Source: an uncultured Phycisphaerae bacterium
GTDB lineage: Bacteria > Planctomycetota > Phycisphaerae > UBA1845 > Fen-1342
Assembly: GCA_937928595.1 (NCBI GenBank)
Contig: CALGJV010000010.1
Location: 1-64,000, forward strand
Direction: 5' to 3'
Length of the DNA stretch: 64,000 bases
Of the stretch, positions 1-7,985 are shown piece by piece; position 1 is the first letter of the stretch; each line of letters starts with the position of its first letter. The notes under the pieces are model-generated. The model ran no database searches and was not told the DNA's origin. It saw nothing but the letters and a program-made list of their open reading frames with translations. A program made the translations under genes and the position numbers.

Positions 1-2
1 AA

Positions 3-75
<73 letters not shown>

Positions 76-195
76 GTCGCAAGGAATGAGCGTACCGCGC
101 TCCGGCCGCCTGTCAAGCTGCCCCGGCGAAATAACGGTCCGGGGGATCGCGCCGTAGAGAGACCGCAGAAAGCCAGCAGCGGCGGCTGCTCAACC

Positions 196-255
196 GCATC
201 CGCTCCCGCATCCGGCCTCGCGTCCGACCTCGCATCCGACCTCGCGTCCAGCGCC
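196..255. repeat. 12-bp minisatellite, five units
   Basis: Five head-to-tail 12-mers with the pattern GCRTCCGRCCTC: GCATCCGCTCCC, GCATCCGGCCTC, GCGTCCGACCTC, GCATCCGACCTC, GCGTCCAGCGCC, followed by a decayed sixth. The unit length is a multiple of three, so it produces low-complexity repeats in every frame without disrupting them. No function is apparent. Confidence 0.75.
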
Positions 256-494
256 GCATTCCGGCTTGCTGTCCGGTTCCCCCGTGCGCACTGCCCGCCT
301 CCCCTTTCCGGGCGTGGCTGGCCCTGCGGTCCGCTGTCCACGGGGGTGTGCACCGATCGTTGCGCCGCCCGCGCGGCGGGGCGGCCGAGCAGGCAACAAG
401 CTCGCCCGATGCCCCGCGCCCATCCCGACGTCCGCACGGCCTCGCCCGCACGGCCGATCTTGCCCGCGAGAGCACGTCCCGCCCGGCGTCGGTC

Positions 495-627
495 GAACAC
501 CGACTGCGTCCGGCTCGTTCACCGCAGAAATACGCCTGGATGGCCGACGTCTGCTGAAGCTCACCCACGCGTTCTTCGAGTGGGTCCAGTAGATCAGCTC
601 CACGCCCGCGGCCCCGATCGCGCGCAC
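495..627 (-). pseudogene. possible decayed gene fragment
   Basis: A good Shine-Dalgarno (GAGGAGG) sits five bases before a GTG codon, followed by about 25 codons that nearly all end in G or C and encode a plausible sequence containing VELIYWTHSKNAW. After that the codon bias collapses in this frame, and a short coding-like stretch (QQTSAIQAYFCG) appears in another frame. This pattern fits a frameshifted remnant. No family is recognised and chance is a real alternative. Confidence 0.2.
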
Positions 628-728
628 GGGAACCTCCTCGGCCGGGCCGGCGCCGGGGAAACAGGGAGGCCACGCCCGCTGGACGTGGCCTCCGTGACTT
701 GCGACCTCAACCGTTCGTGCGGACCACG

Positions 729-1400
729 TTACCGGCGGCGCAGCAGCGCGCCCAGGCCGAGCAGCAGCAAGCTGGCTGGCTCGGGAATCGGGCCGACGAG
801 CGCAAAGCCCAGTAGGCCAACGGTGGCCGGATTCGCGTCCGCGCCGTCCGTCATGAAACCGTACTGCGGCACGAGGCCGGGGGTGTTGTCAACGGTGAGC
901 GTCACATTGAACGGCTGTCCGGTGACGAGCGGCGCGTACGCCTGCGTCACGATCGCCCAGCCCTGCGCGGGGTCCAGGACCTTGATGAAGGCCTGCGACG
1001 TGTACCCCGCCACGAGCGAGTTCAGCAGCGTGTAGCCGGAGAACGAGATCGTCTGCCCGACGAGGGTCGTGTCCTCGACGTAGAAGTTCGCGTTCATCCA
1101 CTTGGCGCCGCTGCCGTCCGGGTTCACCCAGTACGGGGCGTTCGGGTTGTAGACGTTCGTGTTGGGGCCGAGCTTCAGGATGTTGCCGGTGAAGACCGCC
1201 AGCAGGTCCGCCGGAGCCCACGGGCTGCTCCACAGGTACGGGCCGCTGCCCATTGGCAGGTCGAACACGTTCATGTAGCCGAGCCACGGCTTGGCCGGGT
1301 TGGCCGTGACGTCGACAACGTCCGCCGCCGTCGGGACGACTCCGCAGAGCGCGCCCCGTGTCTCGCCCGTAACAAACCGACTCCCCGTGATGTGCCTCAC
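729..1400 (-). CDS. PEP-CTERM surface protein, signal peptide not evident
   Basis: A 223-residue protein ending in a typical PEP-CTERM sorting signal: [15 protein letters not shown] followed by RRR. In this family the tail is recognised by an exosortase, and the protein is exported and delivered to the cell surface or matrix. The body is Gly/Asn/Pro/aromatic-rich with alternating hydrophobic residues, consistent with a beta-sandwich. The GTG start was chosen because GGGAGGAG precedes it by about nine bases; another GTG two codons upstream is possible. Oddly, the first 30 residues (MRHITGSRFVTGETRG...) are not a classical signal peptide, although PEP-CTERM proteins normally need one. A frameshift or mutated leader is possible. 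Specific role unknown. Confidence 0.75.
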   Translation of the reverse strand: MRHITGSRFVTGETRGALCGVVPTAADVVDVTANPAKPWLGYMNVFDLPMGSGPYLWSSPWAPADLLAVFTGNILKLGPNTNVYNPNAPYWVNPDGSGAKWMNANFYVEDTTLVGQTISFSGYTLLNSLVAGYTSQAFIKVLDPAQGWAIVTQAYAPLVTGQPFNVTLTVDNTPGLVPQYGFMTDGADANPATVGLLGFALVGPIPEPASLLLLGLGALLRRR

Positions 1401-1406
1401 GGCCAC

Positions 1407-2132
1407 GCTCCTCCCGTTTCACAGCGTACGAAGCGTACGAAAGAAACGATGCGACCTCTCCGGGGCCCCCGCGGTGGCGCGCGACACCCGGGTACGGGCT
1501 GCACCGCCGGGCGGCGCGGATCTCCCGGCAGGGCTGGCTGGTCCGGCCGCGGCCCGCACAGGGCCGCCTCTCCGGTCGCCCCCCTCGCGGCCGCACGTCA
1601 GGACCGGTAACGGCGTCCCGACGACATGTGGCCGCATGCCACCTCAACCGCCCGCTGTCGCGCGACGGCCGCGCGAAATCTTCTCGGCCGCAGCGGCGGG
1701 CTCGGTGGACTGCGCTCGTCACGGCGGCGCGGCTGAGATGCTGTTCCACTTGAGGTTCGCTGTCGTGCTCCCGCACCGGCCGGCAACGGATGGTCGTGGT
1801 ACTGAGCCGGCTGCTCCGCGGTCGGCCCGTCGGGTCGGGGGGTGCTGCTCGAACGAGCGTCGGTCGATCTCCGGCTTCCGCAGGCGCCGAGCCGCCAGCC
1901 GTTCGTCGCGCAAGCGTTGTTTCTCGGCCCGCCGCGCCTGGATCGCCCTCTCCTCGAGGGCGAGCCGAAGGCGAACCTCGCAGGAGCGACGGCGATCGGC
2001 CCGCATCATCTCTAACACCGACCGGGCCCACGTGTTGGCCGGCAGACAATCACATGCCTCGCGCTCGCTTGGCGGGGGATACCGGTGGTCAGTTGAGAAG
2101 TGCAGCGCCCTGGCCGGCAGGGCCGGATCAAA
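1407..2132. other. intergenic region between PEP-CTERM gene and tRNA-Ser
   Basis: About 725 bases with no gene I can support. A tandem 9-mer (AGCGTACGA twice) lies at 1423-1440 just upstream of the PEP-CTERM ribosome binding site. A minus-strand frame starting near 2009 gives a charged coiled-coil-like stretch (LALEERAIQARRAEKQRLRD), but it has no Shine-Dalgarno and no recognisable family. Confidence 0.5.
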
Positions 2133-2219
2133 CGGAGAGGGGGGGATTCGAACCCCCGGTACGGTTACCCGTACACACGCTTTCCAAGCGTGCCCGATAG
2201 GCCACTCCGGCACCTCTCC
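2133..2219 (-). tRNA. tRNA-Ser (GGA)
   Basis: A class II tRNA on the minus strand. It has a GGAGAGG/CCTCTCC acceptor stem, G discriminator, anticodon GGA within CTTGGAAAG, a long variable arm (TGTACGGGTAACCGTAC) and a GGTTCGAATC T-loop. It reads UCC/UCU serine codons. CCA is not encoded. Confidence 0.96.
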
Positions 2220-2503
2220 CGCGATGTTCCAACCCGATTCTGACCTGAATCCGTCATTCCGCGCAACGCTCACCACCAGCAACTTCGCGTGCCGCTACCT
2301 TATTCGCCGGCGACCCGAGCGGCAAGCGCGCGTGCCCCCGCGGTTCAACCCAACGGGCCCGATGCCAAACGAGGCCGCCGGCGTCGCCCGGCCGACGATC
2401 CCTGCCCCGCGGCCGGCGCCGCGGGTATCCTGCGCCCGCCCCGGCGTCGGCCGAGGCGTCGCCGAGCCGGACGTGCCGCGCGAGCACTGCCCGAAGGGCC
2501 CCG

Positions 2504-3763
2504 ATGTTCTCATTCCTGGACGCCTGGCAGCCGACCGTCTTCCCGGCGGTATGCTTTCTCGCATGGCTGCCGGTGTTCGTGCTATGGCCGGCTCACCGCA
2601 CCCGTATCTTCTTCATCGGGACCAGCATCGCGACGATCTTCTTCGTGGCGGGGCCAATCCTCGGCCCCGGTCTGCTGCTCATCAACATCGGCGGCTACGT
2701 CGTCGTCGAGCTGGTGGCCCGCGCGCCGCTGGCACGCGGCCCGCTGTTCCTCCTCGCGCTCGCGGCACTGCACGCGGGGTACTGGGCTTGCTTCGGCCTG
2801 CTAATTCCGGCGGGCTACTGCGAACTGCTGCCGGACTATGCCGCGGGCACTTACGTTCTGTTCAGCGGCATCGGCCTCACGTTCTTCCGACTCGTGAGTT
2901 ACTTCTGGGAGCGGGTGCGGCGGCACCGGCCGGCGCTGGGCTTCGGCGACTACCTCGCATACATGCTGTTCTTCCCGCAGTTCCGGCACGGGCCGATCGA
3001 GCGGGCCCACGATTTCGTGCCCCGCCTGCGCGCGGCCCGGCGCAACTGGCAGCCGCGTGACGTCGCGGTCGGCCTCGCGCGCGTCGCGCTGGGCGCGCTC
3101 GTACTGATCGGCCTGCGCCAGGCGATTCGCCACGGCGTTCCGGCCGCGTACAAGAACAACCCGTATCGTTTGCTGATGGAGCTCTTCGAGGATCCGACGT
3201 CGCTCTCGCTGCCGGCCCTCCTCCTGCTCCTGCACGCCCCCGCCGTGGCGCTGTACGCGCTCGAGAGTGCCTCCGCCCACCTCCAGCTCGGCGTGGCGCG
3301 CGCGTTCGGCGTCCGCGGCTCGGAGAACTTCCGCTATCCCTTCCTGGCCACCAACCCGGCGGACGTCTGGCGGCGCTGGAACATCACGTTGTCGTTCTGG
3401 CTGCGCGACTACGCGTTCTTCCCGCTGTGTCGCTGGCGCGCCCTCCGGTACGTCAGTATCGTGCTGACCTTCGTGTACGCCGGGCTGCTCCACGGGCTCG
3501 CCTGGCGCCACGCCGTCTGGGGCGTGTACATGGGGCTGGCCGTACTGCTCTCCGTCGGACTGTTCCAGCGCCGGCGCGCTCCGAACGCGGGACCCGCGCC
3601 GCGACCGCCCCCGCTCCGGGCCGCGCTCGGGCGTGTGCTGGCGCGCGTGGCGACCGTTCACCTGCTCTGCATCGGCGGCCTGATCTTCTTCGACCCGCGG
3701 CACGCGGGGGCGCGCGTTCTGTACCATTACGGCCGGCTGCTCCTCGGGCTGGTCGGATTCTGA
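2504..3763 (+). CDS. MBOAT family membrane O-acyltransferase
   Basis: A 419-residue polytopic membrane protein with about nine or ten hydrophobic segments. Its C-terminal half carries the membrane-bound O-acyltransferase signature: WRRWNITLSFWLRDYAFFPL (290-308) and GLLHGLAWRHAVWG around the invariant catalytic His330. The N-terminal half has the FFPQFRHGPIER segment matching the FFPxxxxGPIxR motif of AlgI/DltB relatives. Family members transfer acyl groups onto exported polysaccharides, teichoic acids or lipids from the cytoplasmic side. The substrate cannot be told from this sequence, and no alginate-acetylation partners are adjacent. The ATG is the first that yields the N-terminal membrane segment; the Shine-Dalgarno is weak. 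It is codirectional with the phosphodiesterase that follows. Confidence 0.88.
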   Translation: MFSFLDAWQPTVFPAVCFLAWLPVFVLWPAHRTRIFFIGTSIATIFFVAGPILGPGLLLINIGGYVVVELVARAPLARGPLFLLALAALHAGYWACFGLLIPAGYCELLPDYAAGTYVLFSGIGLTFFRLVSYFWERVRRHRPALGFGDYLAYMLFFPQFRHGPIERAHDFVPRLRAARRNWQPRDVAVGLARVALGALVLIGLRQAIRHGVPAAYKNNPYRLLMELFEDPTSLSLPALLLLLHAPAVALYALESASAHLQLGVARAFGVRGSENFRYPFLATNPADVWRRWNITLSFWLRDYAFFPLCRWRALRYVSIVLTFVYAGLLHGLAWRHAVWGVYMGLAVLLSVGLFQRRRAPNAGPAPRPPPLRAALGRVLARVATVHLLCIGGLIFFDPRHAGARVLYHYGRLLLGLVGF

Positions 3764-3820
3764 AGCCGGTGGCGGCTCGATGGTGTGCCCGCTTGGCAAT
3801 CTCGCAACAGGAGTGTCGGA

Positions 3821-4957
3821 ATGGAGGCCCGTGTCTGCGCCCGTGCCACAGACCGCTGCGCGGTGCTGCATCCGCCGGATGCGATCGCCGGTCCGGCTGT
3901 GCGGCGCGCCCGCCTGTTCGCGGCAGTGCTGTTCGTTGCCGGCGCGGTCGCGGCGCGGCCGGTCGGCGCGCTGGCCGCCGAGCCGGTGCACCCGCGCGTG
4001 GTCCTGGTTTCCATCGACGGCCTGCGGGCCGACGCGGTGACGGCCGCGAGGGCACCGACGCTCGCGGCCCTCGCCGCCCGCGGCGCGGCCGGGACGGCGC
4101 TGGCCGACCGGCCGCCCGTCACGATGACCAACCACGCCTCGATGTTGACCGGCCTTTCGGCCTCGACGCACCGGGTCTACCTCGACACCGACCTGCCGGG
4201 CACGATCGCCTTCCCGACGCTCTTCGACTTTGCCCGCGCGGCCGGCCTGCGCTGCGCGTTCCTGGCCTCGAAAGACAAGCTCCGCCACTTCGCTCCGCCG
4301 GGTGCCGTCGAGACACTCGTGTTCGCGTCGGACACCGCGGGACTGATCGACACCGTGCTCCCGCTCCTGGCGCCGGACGGTCCGGACCTCGTGTTCATCC
4401 ACCTCCGCGACCCGGATTCGGCGGGTCATGCCGACGAGTGGATGTCGCCGGCGTATCTGGCGGCGGTCGCACGGGTCGACGATCACGTCGCGCGGCTGGC
4501 GGCGGCACTCGCGGGGGGCCTCCGGCCGCGGAGCGAAGCGCCGCGCGACGCTGTGCCGGCGCCGGATACCCCGGGGGCCGGTCCGCGGCCGAGTTACCTG
4601 CTCATTACGGCGGATCACGGGGGCGAGGGCCGCACGCACGTCCTCGACAACGCGGCGACGCGGCGCGTCCCCTGGATCGTCGTCGGCCCCGACATCGCCG
4701 TCGGCGACGCGCTCCCGGGCCCCATCCGCCCGGCGGACACGACGGCCACCGCGCTCTGGCTGCTCGGCGTGGCCGTGCCGGCGGGACTGGACGGACGCGC
4801 GCTGACGCTCGTCAAGGGCCGGTTCGACTTCGGGCTGCCTTCCGTTCCGGGTTCGCCATCCGCCGCCCCGCGGCCGGCGCTCGCGCCGCCGTGCTTCGCC
4901 GTCGCGGTGCCGTTGTTGGCGGCGCTGGCCGGGCGCCGGCGGCGGGGGAACGCTTGA
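3821..4957 (+). CDS. alkaline phosphatase-superfamily phosphodiesterase, exported
   Basis: A 378-residue protein of the type I phosphodiesterase/nucleotide pyrophosphatase family. Visible metal and catalytic residues are Asp66 in VLVSIDGLRAD, nucleophile Thr103 in PPVTMTNHASMLTG, Asp199 and His203 in DPDSAGHADEW, Asp265/His266 in ITADHGG, and His273. This is the two-metal site of the superfamily. A hydrophobic segment at 31-52 serves as signal peptide or anchor, so the enzyme should act outside the cytoplasm. The ATG was chosen because AGGAG stands seven to eight bases upstream; a further-upstream ATG lacks this. The C-terminus is unusual: PPCFAVAVPLLAALAGRRRR, that is Cys, hydrophobic helix, basic cluster, resembling a protein-sorting tail. 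The substrate is unknown. Confidence 0.88.
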   Translation: MEARVCARATDRCAVLHPPDAIAGPAVRRARLFAAVLFVAGAVAARPVGALAAEPVHPRVVLVSIDGLRADAVTAARAPTLAALAARGAAGTALADRPPVTMTNHASMLTGLSASTHRVYLDTDLPGTIAFPTLFDFARAAGLRCAFLASKDKLRHFAPPGAVETLVFASDTAGLIDTVLPLLAPDGPDLVFIHLRDPDSAGHADEWMSPAYLAAVARVDDHVARLAAALAGGLRPRSEAPRDAVPAPDTPGAGPRPSYLLITADHGGEGRTHVLDNAATRRVPWIVVGPDIAVGDALPGPIRPADTTATALWLLGVAVPAGLDGRALTLVKGRFDFGLPSVPGSPSAAPRPALAPPCFAVAVPLLAALAGRRRRGNA

Positions 4958-4986
4958 CCGCGCTACAGCCGCCCGCGGCGCGCAGG

Positions 4987-4992
4987 TACACT
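4987..4992 (+). promoter_or_regulatory. candidate -10 (TACACT) for the CNNM pair
   Basis: TACACT preceded by a GC pair, about 31 bases before the ATG of the first CNNM gene. It resembles the -10 elements seen across the window but has no recognisable -35, so it is tentative. Confidence 0.35.
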
Positions 4993-5023
4993 GCGGCCGG
5001 GATCCTCGAACGGGGCGCGGTGC

Positions 5024-6325
5024 ATGCTGGCGACGGTCGACACGTCCTGGACACACCTGGGGCTGAACCTCGCGGCGATTGCCGTCCTGGTGGCGCTGTC
5101 GGCCGCCTACTCCGGCAGCGAGTCCATCCTCTTCTCGCTCTCGCGGATGCAGGTGCAGCGGTTCCAGGCACGGGGCGGGGCGCTCGGACATCTGGTGGTG
5201 CATCTGCTGCGCAGTCCACAGCGTACGCTGACTGTGATCCTGCTCGGGAACACCACCGTCAATGTGCTGCTGTACGCGAACGTCTACGTCTTCTTCGAGG
5301 GGCTCGAACCGCACCTCGGGCCGGCGAAGGGCGTGGGGGCGGCGTTGTTCAGCCTGCTGGTCGTCGCGGTGTTCGGCGAGGCGCTGCCGAAGACGGTCGG
5401 CGTCGCGCTGGCGCCGCGCCTCGCGCCGCTCGTGGCGCCGCTCGTGCATTTCAGCGGGTACCTGCTCGGGCCGGTCAGCCGCGTGCTGCACGCGCTGCTG
5501 GCCGAACCGCTCAGCCGCATCCTGCTGGGGCGGCGCGCCGAGACCGTCGAGCCGATGAGCACGCCGGAGCTCAAGACGCTGCTCGAGATGAGCCGCCGCC
5601 GCGGCATGATCAACCCGGTCGAAGACGCGTTCCTGCGCGAGGTCATCGACCTCGGGCACCTGCGCGTGCGCGACGTGATGGTGCCGCGGGTGGAGGTGGT
5701 CACCTACGACCTCAACGGGGGCGCCGCAGGCCTGCGCGAGCTGATGCGCCGCACCCGCCGCAAAAAGGTGCCTGTCTACGAGGGCCACGTCGACCGGATC
5801 GTCGGCCTGGTGTACGCCAAGGTGCTCTTCCTAAATCCCGACAAGCCGCTGCGCAGCTTGGTCCAGCCGGTCCGCTTCGTGCCCGAACTGGCCCGCTGCG
5901 AGCAGCTCCTGCACCACTTCCGCACGACCCGGAGTCAGCTCGCGATCGCCGTGGACGAGTACGGCGGCATGGCCGGGCTCGTCACGCTCGAAGACGTGCT
6001 GGAGGCGATCGTCGGCGATCTGCCATCGCCCGACGAGGTCCCGGAGCAGCCGGAGATCGTCCAGGTGGCCGAAGGAGTCTTCGAGGTCAGCGGGCGGCTG
6101 AGCATCCACTACTGGTCACAGGCCTTCGCGCTCCCCCGGACGGCCGAGGGTGTGGCGACGGTCGGAGGACTCGTGACCGCCGAGCTCGGCCGCCCGGCGG
6201 TGGTCGGGGACACGATCACGCTCGGACATCTCGAGTTGCAGGTCGTGGCGGTCGGGCGACGAAGGGTCGAACGCCTGCGCGTGCGGCTGCTCGGCGCCCC
6301 GGCGCCGCAGGAGGCCCGCCCGTGA
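5024..6325 (+). CDS. CNNM/CorC-family transporter with CBS domains
   Basis: A 433-residue protein with the full hemolysin-C-like architecture. A DUF21/CNNM transmembrane domain (about 10-185) includes the SAAYSGSES and FGEALPKT segments typical of the family. A CBS-domain pair (about 215-335) includes VRDVMVPRVEV and DEYGGMAGLVTLEDVLEAIVGD. A CorC_HlyC domain (about 345-425) completes it. Characterised relatives are membrane proteins implicated in Mg2+ or Co2+ efflux and homeostasis, with CBS domains binding nucleotides; the older name hemolysin is misleading. It overlaps the next gene, a paralogue, by four bases, so the two are probably translationally coupled and may form heteromers. Confidence 0.9.
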   Translation: MLATVDTSWTHLGLNLAAIAVLVALSAAYSGSESILFSLSRMQVQRFQARGGALGHLVVHLLRSPQRTLTVILLGNTTVNVLLYANVYVFFEGLEPHLGPAKGVGAALFSLLVVAVFGEALPKTVGVALAPRLAPLVAPLVHFSGYLLGPVSRVLHALLAEPLSRILLGRRAETVEPMSTPELKTLLEMSRRRGMINPVEDAFLREVIDLGHLRVRDVMVPRVEVVTYDLNGGAAGLRELMRRTRRKKVPVYEGHVDRIVGLVYAKVLFLNPDKPLRSLVQPVRFVPELARCEQLLHHFRTTRSQLAIAVDEYGGMAGLVTLEDVLEAIVGDLPSPDEVPEQPEIVQVAEGVFEVSGRLSIHYWSQAFALPRTAEGVATVGGLVTAELGRPAVVGDTITLGHLELQVVAVGRRRVERLRVRLLGAPAPQEARP

Positions 6326-7317
6326 CGCCCGTGATCCTCCTGATCGCCGGGGCGCTGCTCGGGATCATCTTCAGCGCGTTCGCCTCGGCGGTCGAAACCG
6401 GCACCTACTGCTTGAACCGCCTGCGGCTGCGCGTGCGCGCCGAGCAGAACTACCGGGGGGCGCGGCGCCTGGCGCGCCTGTTCGAGCAGCCGGGCGACCT
6501 GGTCCTCATGGCGCTGCTGGGCTGCACGCTGGCCGACTATTTCTGCACCGCCTGCGTCACCGCGCTGTTTCTCGGGGCGCAGTTCGCACCCCCGGCCGCC
6601 GAAGGCTGGGCGACGCTCATCGTGACGCCCGCGGTGCTGGTGCTCGGCGGCGTGATCCCCAAGGACTGGTTCCGCCGCGAGGCCGACGTCTGGATGTACC
6701 GGCTGGCCTGGCCGCTCGAGCGGTGCGTCCGTCTGGCGCGCGCCACCGGCTTCCCCTGGGCCATGCGCCAGCTCACGCGGCGCCTGTTGCACCGGCTGGA
6801 CCTGCGGACCACACAGGACGCCGACCCGCATCTGCTGGCCCGCGCCAGCGTCGTCGGCATGCTCCAGGAGGGCGCCGCGCTCGGCGGCCTCTCGCGCTTC
6901 CAGCGCGAGCTGATCGAGCGTGTCATGCGGATTTCCTCGGTGCGGGCCGGCAACGTCATGATCCCGCTCAGCCGCGCGGCCCTCGTCGCCCGCACCATCC
7001 CGCGCGACGACTTCCTGCGCATCGCGCGGATGGCGCACTTCTCCCGCCTGCCCGTGCATGACGGGGATGCGCGGCGCATTGTCGGCATTGTGCATGTGTT
7101 CGACGTCCTCACCGACCCCGAGCAGCGCCCCGTCAGCGCCCACGTGCGCCCCCCGGTCGTCGTCGCGGCCCACGCCAGCGTTTCGTCCGTCCTGCTCGAG
7201 CTTCAGCGGGCCCGCCGGACCATGGCCATCGTGCAGGACCGCCGCGGTGCGCACGTCGGCCTCCTGACTCTGAAGGACCTCGTGGAGGAGATCGTAGGCG
7301 ACCTCGAAGCGTGGTAG
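6322..7317 (+). CDS. second CNNM/CorC-family transporter, lacks CorC_HlyC domain
   Basis: A 331-residue paralogue of the preceding gene. The GTG start overlaps the upstream TGA as GTGA, the classic coupling arrangement. It has an N-terminal DUF21/CNNM membrane domain (about 1-180, with FSAFASAVETGTYCLN and GGVIPKDW) and a CBS pair (about 200-325, with VRAGNVMIPLS and HVGLLTLKDLVEEIVGDLE). The protein stops straight after the second CBS domain, so the CorC_HlyC module present in its partner is missing. Sequence divergence between the two is high, pointing to an old duplication. This matches paired CNNM genes in other bacteria, which is a reasonable basis for assuming a shared divalent-cation role. 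Confidence 0.87.
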   Translation: MTPVILLIAGALLGIIFSAFASAVETGTYCLNRLRLRVRAEQNYRGARRLARLFEQPGDLVLMALLGCTLADYFCTACVTALFLGAQFAPPAAEGWATLIVTPAVLVLGGVIPKDWFRREADVWMYRLAWPLERCVRLARATGFPWAMRQLTRRLLHRLDLRTTQDADPHLLARASVVGMLQEGAALGGLSRFQRELIERVMRISSVRAGNVMIPLSRAALVARTIPRDDFLRIARMAHFSRLPVHDGDARRIVGIVHVFDVLTDPEQRPVSAHVRPPVVVAAHASVSSVLLELQRARRTMAIVQDRRGAHVGLLTLKDLVEEIVGDLEAW

Positions 7318-7865
7318 GGGGCGGTTGCGGTCCGCGGGGCGGCTGCGCGGCCGCCCGCCGGCGTTGCATTTTTGTGCCGGGGCAGTGTTCGAGACACTTG
7401 GGGCGCCATAGCATCGTAAATGACAGGTCGCCCGCGAGCGCGGGCGGATGTCGCGGGCCAACGCTGGGGCCCGCCGGCCGGAACGGGGTTCTCCCGCCCG
7501 GCCCGGTGCGCGAAGGTCGGTTCACCCCCGGGGTGGTCCGACCCGGTGGATGGGATGGGCTGAACGCGCGATGGCGTGTGCTGCACCCGTTGCGGCGTCG
7601 AGAAGTTCCATCCTCTGATTGAAATAGAGCAGACTGCGAGTCCGTGTCCTCCCGTCGTGTTGCGGCGCGCGGGGCGCCGCGCAGGGAGCCCGTGTGCACC
7701 CGCGCGCAGCACACCCGGGGCGCTGACTCACCTCGCCGAGCCGTGTCCCTCGGGCACGTCCCGCTGCGGTGCCGCGCAGGAAGCCGACGGGGTCTCGGTG
7801 CCCTCCGGAGGATGCGCGGACTCACCCCTGCAGCGGGCGTGCTTTTCTTGTGACGGCGCGCCCTG
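7318..7865. other. intergenic region
   Basis: About 550 bases without a supported gene. Just after the CNNM pair there is a GGGCGGC/GCCGCCC hairpin (7337-7356), followed some 12 bases later by a run of five T, which could be a weak terminator. Nothing else stands out. Confidence 0.5.
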
Positions 7866-7895
7866 TTGCGACCGGCCCCGCTTCTGTGGCACAAT
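7866..7895 (+). promoter_or_regulatory. candidate promoter, TTGCGA-18-CACAAT
   Basis: A TTGCGA hexamer and a CACAAT hexamer separated by 18 bases, ending about 90 bases before the oxidoreductase start. The predicted transcript start is near 7902. Confidence 0.45.
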
Positions 7896-7985
7896 GCACT
7901 CCGCCCGCCCGTTGCCGATGCGCACGGCGTGTGCCGGCGGTGTTCCCACCCGGCGGGCCGGAGCCTCGACAGCGAGCCAAACCGG

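Larger units (their letters stand above)
76..728. other. intergenic region, no convincing gene
   Basis: About 650 bases between tRNA-fMet and the end of the PEP-CTERM gene. Long open frames exist on both strands, but their translations are Arg/Ala/Pro-rich and repetitive, as expected from chance open frames in G+C-rich DNA. The only structured items are a 12-bp tandem repeat and a possible gene fragment on the minus strand, both listed separately. Confidence 0.6.

Noticed and set aside
1719-2282. Minus-strand frame running through tRNA-Ser into a charged helical stretch
   Set aside because: Its first part is a translation of the tRNA gene, and the remainder has no ribosome binding site or family match.
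2801-5788. Very long open frame (995 codons) on the minus strand
   Set aside because: It is antisense to the MBOAT, phosphodiesterase and first CNNM genes. Its translation is Arg/His/Gln/Glu-rich with no domain, the typical mirror of G+C-rich genes; the plus-strand products are recognisable families.
3427-6321. In-frame extension upstream of the second CNNM gene
   Set aside because: The frame stays open for nearly a thousand codons but overlaps two genes and encodes low-complexity Arg/Ala/Pro sequence. The GTGA start at 6322 gives a proper membrane helix.
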